Of a stretch of 64,000 nucleotides of DNA, positions 1 to 11,667 are shown one piece after another. Source of the DNA: Adineta steineri. Lineage: Eukaryota > Rotifera > Eurotatoria > Adinetida > Adinetidae. Below the pieces are notes generated by a model, which was given only the letters and a program-made list of their open reading frames with translations, searched no databases and was not told the DNA's origin. Position numbers and translations under genes: made by a program. Location of the stretch: positions 1 to 64,000 of the forward strand of contig CAJNOI010000180.1 of NCBI GenBank assembly GCA_905250115.1, given 5' to 3'. Numbering within the stretch: the stretch's first letter is position 1; each line of letters opens with the position of its first letter.

Positions 1-2880
1 AAAAACTCTCCATCAGTTTTGTTTTACTCATTGACATTAGAGAGAGAAAAAACAATTCATAAAAAGTCCTTAACATTATTCATGTGAAATAAAAATATGA
101 AATGAATGAAAACTAATCGGAATGAAATTGAAGTCTATTAATCTACATTATACTGTACTTCATATATCGTTCACAAAGTTTATAGATATCTTCTTCAACT
201 AATGCTAATTTAATATGATAAAAGTTGAACATCTGATTTATTTTTAAATTTTAAAATGATTATTTTGTAGAGTATATTCATCTATACATGAGATTAGGAG
301 TTTTATTCTAAGCTACTTATTGAAATCTTATCTCTTTTCTTAATTTAAAAAGTTCGTCTCAAAAAAAAATTTTTCCAAACGAAGTGTAAATGACTAGCCA
401 AGATTTCGATTTGTTATGGTTAACGATTGTTATACGTGTTTTTTTCATCGAATTTATTTTCTCTCTTATTAATTAATTGATTAATTAATTATCATTTGTT
501 TGTTTTTACAATTAATTTTCGTTCGACATTTTATTCTTGTATCCATAAAAACTGATATTCTACATTTGACTTTATGTTAAGGAGATTCTCATAGCAATGT
601 TTTTAGACGATAGAGAATACGATGAGGAAAAACTGTTTTTCCGTTGTTAAAACTTGATCTAGTTGTACCCCCATCTTCTCATTCTCTCTTACATATATTC
701 TTGCTTCCTATGTTGATTAATAAAAAAAGAAGAATTCTAATTTGAAGTAAATGTATTAATAAGGATTATTAAAGATCTACGATTAGTTTTAAAATTATAA
801 TAGTTATTCAATGATACAACATTTATTTGAGATTTATAAAATGACATAATTTAACTGTTCGATTTGAAGATATTATTGAATGTCATTTATCATAATGGAT
901 CGACCGATGAATTACTTATTCGAGATGAAAGCGATTACGTCATGCTATACAATCATTTGTCAAACATCAATGTAGATCATTTATATATAATCAAAGGGTA
1001 TATTAATGGTCTATAGATCCTTTATACGTACAGCTCGATTGATCAATCGACAAAGAAATGAGTCATTTGTATATCGTTGATATTAATCTGGATATTGATT
1101 TTAATTTAGTTTTAAAAAGTTTTTTTTGATTTAGCCTTAATATAATATATCTAATGATTTATTTTTCCGATAACACTAAGATTTATTCAATGATATATTT
1201 AACATTAATTGACTACTAATACAATGAACTTTGGATAATTTAACAATTTCAAGAAAAAAATATCTCTTTTACTAGTTTAATAACTAATTGAATATTATCT
1301 ATCTACATCGTCATTAAAATTTCAAGTTGACAATAGAAAACATATATGCTATTAGTTTACTTAAATATATTAGTAGGAAAAAATAGAAATGATTCACTCT
1401 ATATTTATTCTGAAAAGATAAATAGAAAACAACTGTCTTCATATTTTCTATGTGAGTCAATTAATTGATTTGAAATATTTACATTTACTTAATTCAATTA
1501 TCTATAGAGAAAAATATAATTTTTAATTAATACAAGAAACAAAACGATCAGTGAAGAAATCTATGAATCACTATTACAGATATGAGTTTGCTGATCAATA
1601 AGAAAATCTATAGAATTTCTCAAAATATGAGTATAGATGAAGATTAGTGATCTTGAGAGAAATTCATTGTCCTCTCTATTTTTTGATGATTTTCTAATAG
1701 AATGAATATAGAAAAAGTAAAAGTATCTTCTAATAATAATGCAATTAATATAATTACAAGTTATTATTCAGTGTTTTATTTTCTCCAATTGATATAACTT
1801 AGATTTTGATGAATATTGACAATGTAAAATTTTCTTATTGATAAGATCATTTCTAAAATTTGTTAAGAATAAGAATAACTGAAAGTAAAAGTATTTCTCA
1901 TGAACATGACAATTTTAGTTTGATGATGAATAGATTTCTATTTAACTATAAATATCTTGTTAGTAAACACATTTATTCGAATAAAAATCAAAATTGAGAT
2001 ACATTATAAATTATTAATAAGGAAAAAAGTAACATCAAGGATATAAAATACGTACGCAATAGTTACGATCTTTGATGTTTTTTCTATTACGTTAATGTTA
2101 TGCATTACTAGAGATAATATCCAAACGTTTTTTTTTTCGTATCATTAACATATCTACATATGAATTTAATGTACATTAAATATCTTTTGAAGCACATTGA
2201 CGATTGAAAACAAAAATAAAAAATAGCATAACAACGTACGAATGTCAAAAAATCATATGAATAATTATTCTTACTTGTTACGGTTAATTCAAGATTGTTA
2301 AGAATGAATAAACGATGCTAATTAACTTTCTTTTTTTTTATTCTTTATACTGACGAATAAATAGAAATTAGAAAAATAAAACTAAAATTTCTATTTAAAA
2401 TATTTTCGAAAATCTCAATATGATTTTTCTATATATTCGTGAGACGAAAAGAAATACTTTACATAATTTTGCATTGAACGAAAAATATTTTATTCGTTTA
2501 TTGCAGAACGAAAGATAAAATGTATATGTTTCTTTTCTTGTATGTATATATATTTTAAACATGAAATGTCCTTCCAACTAGATATTTTTTCATTCATTGT
2601 TATCAAGGTTTGTCTAGAGTAGTCATATAAATAGTTGACAATAACGTCTCAATATGACTTTCATCAATGATTTCCATCTTAGTCTACAAATAGAAATTAT
2701 ACAAACGTTTCTTTTTTCGAGATTTTTTTAATGAAGAATAGTATTATTTTTGTAGGTAACAAATCATATAGAATTCAACTGAAATATTACAAAGAAAATT
2801 GTAAGAAAGTAAAATCGACTCTTTCCTTTTTGTTTCTTACCTTGTTAAATCACTTGTAATTCTGATTTTTGATAAATGTT
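1..2880. other. non-coding AT-rich stretch
   Basis: No convincing coding region was seen on either strand. The DNA is very AT-rich with homopolymer runs. A short palindrome of TTAA units lies near 468-490. The far end probably contains the promoter and 5' UTR intron of the ZZ zinc-finger gene that follows. Confidence 0.6.
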
Positions 2881-2906
2881 TGTATTTTAGAGTTTGATCA
2901 ATAAAT

Positions 2907-3707
2907 ATGTCCGTGTTACAAGATGAAACATATGGACAAAATCTTCTTGCCTATTGTGATATGTGTTATGCTGTATTTGATTCTGAAAAAGAATTACATT
3001 ATAAATGTTCCTCATGTTATGATTATATTGTTTGTTCGAAATGTTTTCCTTTAACAAAAGTAAAACATTCCCCCCTTCATACATTTGTACCAATAATTGG
3101 ACTTCCAAATGAATTTGCATGGGTTCAAAATAATATTGGAATTAGATGTGATCGTTGTTTTCGAACTGATTTTCCAGGTCGTCGTTATAAATGTACTGTT
3201 TGTACTGATTATGATGTATGTGAAGAATGTTTTCCATTTGTTAATAAATCTCATGAACTTAAATTAGCACCAAATTCAGTTAAAGCAAAATTAAATCATA
3301 CATTATTGGCTCGACGTGCTGTAGCTCTACTCAGTAATCCTGATTCACCTTATTATGGACATCCATATGATGTTCTTACTGATTTGTCATTAACTAAAGC
3401 ACGTACTCTAGTCAATGAAAATCAAAATAAACAACCTCTAGATAACAAACTTATTCTTGAAGATCTTGTACATTATCCAAAGGAACTGAAATTAGATGAA
3501 CCAAATAAAAAAATGACAAAAAATAAACAAAAGAAAAAAAATAAAATTCATGATGGATTATTACAAGTTGATGAAGAATCAATGAAAGGAACATGGCCAC
3601 GAGGAACATGTTCTCGACATAGATTTCTCAATAATACATGTTTTTTACATCCAGAAATACAACAAGATTCAATCAAAAATGTTGATCTGAGCAGTACCAC
3701 TGGATGA
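2907..3707 (+). CDS. protein with two ZZ-type zinc fingers
   Basis: Single-exon ORF of 266 aa. Residues about 17-60 carry CDMC, then CSSC, then CSKC followed by a histidine cluster (KHSPLH). Residues about 79-120 repeat the pattern with CDRC, CTVC and CEEC then SHEL. This is the Cys-rich spacing of ZZ fingers, which bind two zinc ions and usually act in protein-protein contacts or recognition of histone or N-degron ends. The rest is a Lys-rich linker (about 200-215) and a Cys/His-containing tail (TWPRGTCSRHRFLNN) of unknown role. The ATG lies 16 nt after a good 3' splice site (TTTTAG at 2885-2890), so a 5' UTR intron is likely. AATAAA follows the stop at about 3725. The exact substrate is unknown; the ZZ assignment is from visible motifs. 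Confidence 0.85.
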   Translation: MSVLQDETYGQNLLAYCDMCYAVFDSEKELHYKCSSCYDYIVCSKCFPLTKVKHSPLHTFVPIIGLPNEFAWVQNNIGIRCDRCFRTDFPGRRYKCTVCTDYDVCEECFPFVNKSHELKLAPNSVKAKLNHTLLARRAVALLSNPDSPYYGHPYDVLTDLSLTKARTLVNENQNKQPLDNKLILEDLVHYPKELKLDEPNKKMTKNKQKKKNKIHDGLLQVDEESMKGTWPRGTCSRHRFLNNTCFLHPEIQQDSIKNVDLSSTTG

Positions 3708-3730
3708 CATTTCAATAGAATCAAAATAAA

Positions 3731-5265
3731 ATTATAAAACTAACTCGTTCTTTTGTTTTCAAAATTTTAATTTATAAATTGATAAGAAATATTTATAGAC
3801 AATATGTTTTATGAACTTTAACAGACGAAATAAAAGAGTATGGTTGCAAATGCCATTTAAACTACACACAAATCTTTTTCATATTTATATACGCTGAGAA
3901 TTTTTATTAAATAAATAAATAGAATTAAAAAGAAAATTATTCTCAAAGGTTATTCTTCTAACCATGAAATAACTTCATAAAGAAATAAATCCATAATAAG
4001 ACATATGTGGATTTTTTATGTGACACGACACTTTTGTAACTAAAAATTCAAGTGATATTTCTTATTTGTTGGTTTAAAAAGGGAAAAATATTTTTTATTT
4101 TTTTTCTTAGTTGTCTCTCTTTCAGATGCGCATCTTAAATTTTTTACTCTAAACTGATGTAATATATTCATTCTTTCTTTTTTTTTTGTTTAAAAAAGCA
4201 TATCAATATGTAGTGCATGACTGAGTCGTTTTCTTTAACTAACTTTTCTTTTTAATTACATATAGAAATATTTCTATAGTTCGCTATTTATTTTTCACGA
4301 GCTTTTCGAACCGTTGAACTTTTCATTCTTTTTCTCCGGTGAAAAGGTAACTACTCATAGAAATGGACTCGATCATGCATCGCCTTTTTACAAACTCTTA
4401 CATACAAAAAAACAAATAAAATATATTATATTCTACGAGTTATGAATAACACGTTTGGGATGACAAATCGAATATTTTCAAACTCATATCCCTGTGAAAT
4501 ATCGTTGCATCGAGATGAACTAAATTTTGAAGAGAAGAAGGGACATTAACATCTGAACAACAACATTTGAGAATGACGTGGTCAGCTCATCTTATTAATT
4601 TATTATTGAATGAATTTTGTTTGTTAATATTTGCATAGATATCAATGTTTAATTTAAAATAAAATTAATTAAATTTTTCTCATTGATTTTGTTTGAGTAT
4701 GTTGTAATCGACATTCATTACGTTTTCTTATAGAGAAATATTCTTTTATTTATTGTAATTATTAGGAGTTTTACTTTATTTCTTCGTAATTCATATATAT
4801 ATACGCTTTTATTTCAATCTGATTCTCATTCTTGAAATTGAAATCGCAGTGGTATTTATTATTGAACAAATAATACTATAAAAAGCCCAAGTATGATATA
4901 GTGCATAAATCGTAACTAAAAATGTAATTTATATTTCAAGAATAAGAATCAGATTGAAATGAAAGAGTATATGATAATATAATGTCACAGATTATTTCTC
5001 TTTAACCTCGAATTGATGAACAAAGATCCATAGTTATTATTCTCATTGAAATTAGTAAATCTATCTATATTATTTATTCGTAATTTGGATAGAATATATA
5101 GACTTTTGTAAATGAAGTAATGTTTTTCCTTGTCTGTTGTCATTGACAAATAAAAAACACTGATATAAATAAAAAGAAAAAAAAAGAATAAACTTTAACA
5201 TAATTTGTCTTTTTCTTTCTAAACAATCAAAGAATATTTTCTTTTCAATTCTCTGAAATAATCAA
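3731..5265. other. intergenic, contains one long imperfect palindrome
   Basis: No gene seen. It is AT-rich with T-runs. The only structured part is the inverted repeat at about 4790-4985, listed separately. Confidence 0.6.
4790..4985. repeat. palindromic element, about 45-nt arms
   Basis: The left arm (about 4796-4838, containing TTTCAATCTGATTCTCATTC) is the near-perfect reverse complement of the right arm (about 4932-4975, containing GAATAAGAATCAGATTGAAA). The spacer of about 90 nt holds a second small inverted repeat (GTATTTATT ... AATAATAC). The structure resembles a foldback MITE or hairpin-forming RNA. No clear target-site duplication was found. Confidence 0.65.
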
Positions 5266-5281
5266 AAATGAAGTGATAATA

Positions 5282-6027
5282 ATGGATGTCGATTCATCTG
5301 ATATTATCCAACAAACAAATTCTACTCCAAATAGAGAATATTCAACAATATCAAAAGCAATTGGTGGATTTACATCAACACATATGTTACCTGTTTCTAA
5401 TATCGTTCGACCTGTATATATAAATACACCAGGAAGTATTTCAGAAAAAGAACAAAGTTGGAGATCAAAATTTCCCAAAATGCCAGTTCTTATTTTATCA
5501 ATAATAGAATTTATTTTAACAATAATAATATTTATTATTGAAATTGCATCAATGGTTGTTCTTTCTAATGATGGCGCAACAGGTGCTGGAATTTGGTGTG
5601 CTATTCCATTTTTATTTGCAACTATTTGCGCATTTTTACTTGGTAAATTTATTTTATTTTATTTAATAAAATTTCAAATAAAATCTTTCGTTTTTTTATT
5701 TAAGTTGAAAGGAAAAGTCGATCGCGAATCTGGTCAACTCGAACTTTAATAACACAATTGATTTTAATTCTATTTACTTTTATTCTTATTTCAATAACTG
5801 GTCATTATATTGAAAATAATTCCGCATTTGTAACAGCATTATCACCTAATTCTTATCAAGTTAAATATCATTTAATGCAAGCACAATTAGCATCTGCTGT
5901 TCTTTTAATGTTTTCAGGATTAACTTATATTCTCATTTATATTTCTATTAGTTATATTGCTTTATGGCAACCATTTCATACACTTGATATTAATGATCAT
6001 TCGAAACAAATTATTCATTTCGAATAA
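5282..6027 (+). CDS. four-transmembrane protein, unknown function
   Basis: Two exons: 5282-5642 and 5705-6027, with a 62-nt GT..AG intron. Splicing joins two frames into one ORF of 227 aa. The start is the ATG at 5282; an in-frame GTG nine bases upstream is not needed. After a Ser/Thr-rich cytosolic N-terminus of about 65 aa, four hydrophobic segments can be seen (PVLILSIIEF.., GIWCAIPFLF.., TLITQLILIL.., AQLASAVLLM..). A loop between segments 3 and 4 has the sequence YIENNSAFVTALS. This tetraspan layout is like MARVEL/MS4A/tetraspanin-size proteins, but I see no CCG motif or other diagnostic signature. Family is not assigned. Confidence 0.75.
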
Positions 6028-6923
6028 TTAATTATTTCTATTCAACAAATTAATTTACATAAAATATATTCAATACAAGATCAACCATGAATATCATCTC
6101 AATATCTTGCTCAAATCTTCATAAAACAAACTCATATTTTAAACATTAGTAAAGAGATTTACTTAACGTTTGTTTTTTTTTTCATATAAAAAATCTGAAT
6201 AAATTTCTATTATTATGCATGAAGATCAATATTAATAAAATCATATACATACATTTCTAAAACTTCTTTTTCTAGACAATCGTTTCGAAATATTTTAAGT
6301 CTTTCACATATTGACTCACAAAATTTCTTGTACAATTCACAATCTATTCGAGAAAAACCTCATCGAATTAATTGTTTAAAATTAGTTTTGTTAAACAATA
6401 TTCTTGAAATAATCGTACAAAAACTAATCATCAAAAGTGAGGTCAAACCAATGAAGTCAACTATAATAATTGGCCCATCTTACTGAAAGAATAAAATCTT
6501 TTTCTACAAATTGTTTATTTGAAGTGAAGAATATTTGAGAAATGAATAAATATGAGACTTTGTTTGTAAATAAAGAAGTTAAACTGACGGACGAGAAGAA
6601 GAAGAAAGAATTTTTTATGTTAAAATTCTCGTAAATAATATTTCGTTTTAATTGAAATATGTGAAAAGAAAATGAAGTTGAAATAAATGTTTTTTGTTGA
6701 AATGAAAATGAAATATTGATTGATTGAATTTATTGTAAATTGTTGTTTTATTTTTGCCACTCTTTTCTGGCTGTTTTTTCTTGTCTTTCTAATATTTAAT
6801 AATAATAAAAAAAACACGGTGTAATCACAATAAATCAAAAGAAATAACTAATATGAGTGGCTAGTTTTTCAAGTCTTCTTGTTTGATCATTTGGGTTTTT
6901 CTATGAAATAAATTCATTTGTTA
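6028..6923. other. intergenic
   Basis: AT-rich DNA between two genes that converge here: the four-pass protein gene on + and NACA on -. It presumably contains both 3' UTRs. No other feature was seen. Confidence 0.5.
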
Positions 6924-7834
<911 letters not shown>

Positions 7835-8153
7835 TCTTAATTTATTCTAAATGTTTTTTCTTTTTGGAAAATATTGAATATCTATAATAATAAATTCTTA
7901 TTTAAATAAACACACACACACACACAAATATATTTGACGAACATAAAGACAAATAGAAAGATTTTTTTAGGAAAATTTTTTCTTTGAAAAAAAAAGAAAA
8001 AATTTTCTTTTTGAAAAAAGAAAGCGAAGAAAAAAACGGAAAAAGAAGAATTATTTTACAAGACCAACAAAACAAAGATGTAGAAACAAAACAAAAAACA
8101 AAACAATTATTTGAGATAAATTAAATGAGAATGTAAAATTATTTCAATTTATT
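7835..8153. other. NACA upstream region with CA repeat
   Basis: The 5' flank of NACA and the 3' flank of the receptor kinase. It contains a short (CA)n run at about 7911-7926 and A/G-rich tracts, with no ORF. The NACA promoter should lie here, but no TATA element was recognised. Confidence 0.5.
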
Positions 8154-10652
8154 TTATTGTAATTGTAATTGTGATTGTGATAGTTTTTGCATTCTTAATG
8201 CAACTAGCGCAGCCCTAATACGTCCTTCTGGAATTTGATCCCAACATTGTCCCATTGTTTCTGATATTGTATTAATATTTTTATTTTTACTCTCTTTCCA
8301 AGATGAACGTATTAATGGACGATTTAATGGACTTGGTAAATTTATAATTTGTAACATATCATTTATTGATGGACTACAACTCAAATGACGTTCACGTAAT
8401 TGATTATCAAACGGCATTTCATACATTTCATTCGAATCTAATCGGTGTTTTATTTCTATTAAAAAATAAATAAAAAACAAAATATGTAAATCTTTACCTT
8501 CAGTTGGATATCTCGATAAAATTTCCCATAAAATAATTCCAAGAGCATAAACATCACATTGAAGTAAAGCAGTTGGATCTGAACCAATTGTTCCTGCTAA
8601 GATTTCTGGTGACATATATCGAGGAGTTCCAATCTATTTTATTTTTAAATAAAATTTTTCTAGAGAATTCAAAAAAGTCTTACTTGTTGTTGTTCATTTG
8701 GAAAATTTTGAGTTTGATCAAGTTTAATTGACATTGCAAAATCACAAATAACTAATTTTTCATTATTTATATAAAGAATATTGTCAGTTTTTAAATCTCT
8801 ATGTGCAATTGGTGGTCGACAAGTATATGGATCATTATTTCGATATCGAAAATCTTGATGAAGATATTCAACACCTGATGAAATTTGTTGACATATTAAT
8901 ATTAATTCTTTTTCATCGTTTAACAAACGTAAATGAAGAACATCACGTAATGAACCATTAAAACTAAATTCTGTTATTAAATAATATTTATTTCCATCTG
9001 TTAAACTTCCATAATATCTATTCAAAGAAAGAAACAAATCAATTTTTACCATATTTCAATTTTAAAATACTAAAATAAGATTATTTCTATACTTCTGCAA
9101 AGAAAACCGTTTGGGAAAACATATTATTCCATTCGATAGTTCTTACAATTCTCTATCAAAGTCTTTGTTTTCATCATATCTCATTTCTGTTCAATGGAAA
9201 ATCAATTGAATAAAATGAAGACACGTTAAAAATGAGATTTGAAATGAATTTTCTATTTTTTGACAGATCATTATCTAATGAATAACTTTTTGAACGAGTA
9301 GATATTCTTTACAATTTTTGATCTTTTACAAATGATATTGTCATTATATTTATAATAAAATTTCAAGATAACGTAGATGTCTTTCATTGATAATTGTAAA
9401 GGATATCTAGATTTTTATTTGTTTCCAATGAAATTGTCATTCTTCTATAAAATTTATCTTTTCCATATCTAACGAAATATTTTGTTTAGTCTTTCAAATT
9501 CTCTATGATCAAGTTCAATAGATTTTAAAATTGTAGACAATTTCAAGTGTTAAGACAATATCTGATTACTTTTAAAAAAAGTGTTTATCTCATAAAAGAT
9601 TCATTAAAAATATCTAGTGGCTAATTTTTGTTTTTTCCTTATTTGTAACAAAAAAATGTGAAAATGAAATTGAGACTTACTTGAGAATATTCGAATGTTG
9701 AATGGATGGTGATAAATAAATACTTTTTTCATTTAAAAATAATTTATTCGCTTCATAAGTTCCATTTGAATCAGTTAACATTTTAATGGCAACTTCATCA
9801 TTTTTATAAAAACCTTTATGAATTAAAGAAAATCTTCCACGTTTTATTATATTTCCAATTTGTAAATCTTTTGAAGATATATCTTGCTCAATTAATGGTG
9901 TTGTTACAGAGTCAGGGTCAGGGAATGGTTTTTCTGGTAATTTCGATTTTGGAAAAAATCCCCGAATTTTTTTCCATCCACGTTTTAATGTTTTTCGATA
10001 AATAAAACAAAGAATTATTAGAATTATTATAATAAATCCAATAATTGAACATAATAATATCACATATTCCCATTTACATAACAATTTTTCACATTTTCCA
10101 TCTATTCAATTTAACAAAACATGAAAAATTATTTGATATTTTATTAAAATTTTACCTATGATTATATTTGTCGGTGATTCAGATTGTGAACTATTTGTTC
10201 TTAAAAATGAAATAGAAATAGAGATTGAAATAATATGTTTAACTTACATAGTAAAATTGAGATTACAAAATTGTTGATCACAACAACAATGTAAATAAGA
10301 ATCATTTTTTCTTGTAGATTTCGTTAAACAATGTGTTTGATTTTTACATCTTTTATTAATTTCTTGATCATACATACAATCCATATTTCCAATATAAATC
10401 TCATCATTAACTATTTTTATTAATGTTGAACAATAAACTCCACCACGAATATTTGATAAAGAATTTTTATGACATTCTTTTGTTTCATATACACATGTTG
10501 AATTATAAATGCAATTTGCTGGTGATGCTGTTTTACATAATAAACTATTCACAACATTTACTAAATTTTAGAAAATAAACAAAATTTTCTTTTTCGAGAA
10601 AAAAATTCATTTTCATACCGAATAAGATTGAAAAAGAAATGAGATAAATCAT
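8154..10652 (-). CDS. type II TGF-beta/activin/BMP-like receptor Ser/Thr kinase
   Basis: Seven exons: 10619-10652, 10248-10560, 10156-10199, 9681-10101, 8684-9017, 8498-8633, 8154-8455; total 1584 nt, 527 aa. There is a signal peptide (MIYLISFSILF), then a Cys-rich three-finger ectodomain ending in the receptor hallmark CCCDQQFCN, one TM helix (residues about 150-172) and a cytosolic kinase. The kinase shows a glycine loop (KRGRFSLIHKG), VAIK lysine, HRDLKTDN catalytic loop, MSPE, DVYALGIILWEI and a C-lobe ETMGQCWDQIPEGR. No GS box precedes the kinase, which fits the type II receptors that phosphorylate type I partners. The magnesium-loop DFG reads DFA. The intron between exons 6 and 7 is just 42 nt. 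The subclass (ACVR2, BMPR2 or TGFBR2) cannot be decided by eye. The intron at 9018-9680 holds no other feature. Confidence 0.9.
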
Positions 10653-11667
10653 AATTTGAAATTGAAAGAAAAAAAGGAAAAAGCCAAACTATATAAAATG
10701 GTCACGGACGAATAAATCAAAAGTCAGTCATTGTTAACCTTGCTCCACTAAATAATCAAATGACTCGAACAACCTCTTTTTCTATTCTATTTATTACCAA
10801 CCATACTACTTTAAGCATTTCCTCCAAATACCTTTAACAAAACATTTTATTCTCACTTTTTAGTTTTATTTCATTTCATTTCAAATATTATTTCTTTACT
10901 TTTATACGAATTATTTATTAAATTATTTTATCTTTAATCATTTTAACAACGACATCTATATTATAATAACTCAATGTCGCTTTGATCTTTTCTTTCGATA
11001 ATTATTTATTTCCGATGAGATAAAACAATACACTCGAGACAAGAAATTCATCATTTTTATCAAACGTCATTTTTATTCAATTTAGAAAAAAAGACTCTCA
11101 GATAAACTTTTAAGATTAAATATTATTTATTAAGTATGAAAATAGATTTAAACAAGATCTGTTATTTTAACATTGACTATCGTATAAGTGAAATTTGCCA
11201 ATGAAGTGTAACATAGTTGGATAGATGATTGTTTGTAATATTGATATTCATATGAGTGAATATTATTCGTAATCTGTTCTATTAGATATTCGTAATATGG
11301 AATTTGTAGAATTAATAGAAAAATTTAACTGTCATCGATGAAAAGTGGAAATAAAAGAAAATATTGTTCTTTTATTCTCTTATTTTCTCAATACTAATTC
11401 TAAGAACATCTCTCGATATAATTAAACTCATTATTGATCTTTCTAATGGAGATCATTTCGAAGTATGAAGAGTTTTTCTTAATAGTTTTTCGATCGATAT
11501 TTGATAATGTGTGTTGGAAAAGAAAATAAATTTGTTAAATAATAATTAATAATATTTATTAACATGTTAACAAATTTCTAATGAACAAAAAACAACGACG
11601 AAAGAAAGAGAGAAAGAAATGTTGAATATGTATGTTAACAATATCTAAACAAATGAATTTAATATTG
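10653..11667. other. intergenic
   Basis: 5' flank of the receptor kinase and 3' flank of the pocket-protein gene. AT-rich, no ORF and no repeat of note. Confidence 0.5.

Noticed and set aside
2395..2577. Minus-strand 60-aa ORF
   Set aside because: Short, composition as expected by chance in AT-rich DNA.
5273..5281. Upstream GTG as start of the four-pass protein
   Set aside because: Nuclear genes rarely start with GTG; the ATG three codons later is in frame and sufficient.
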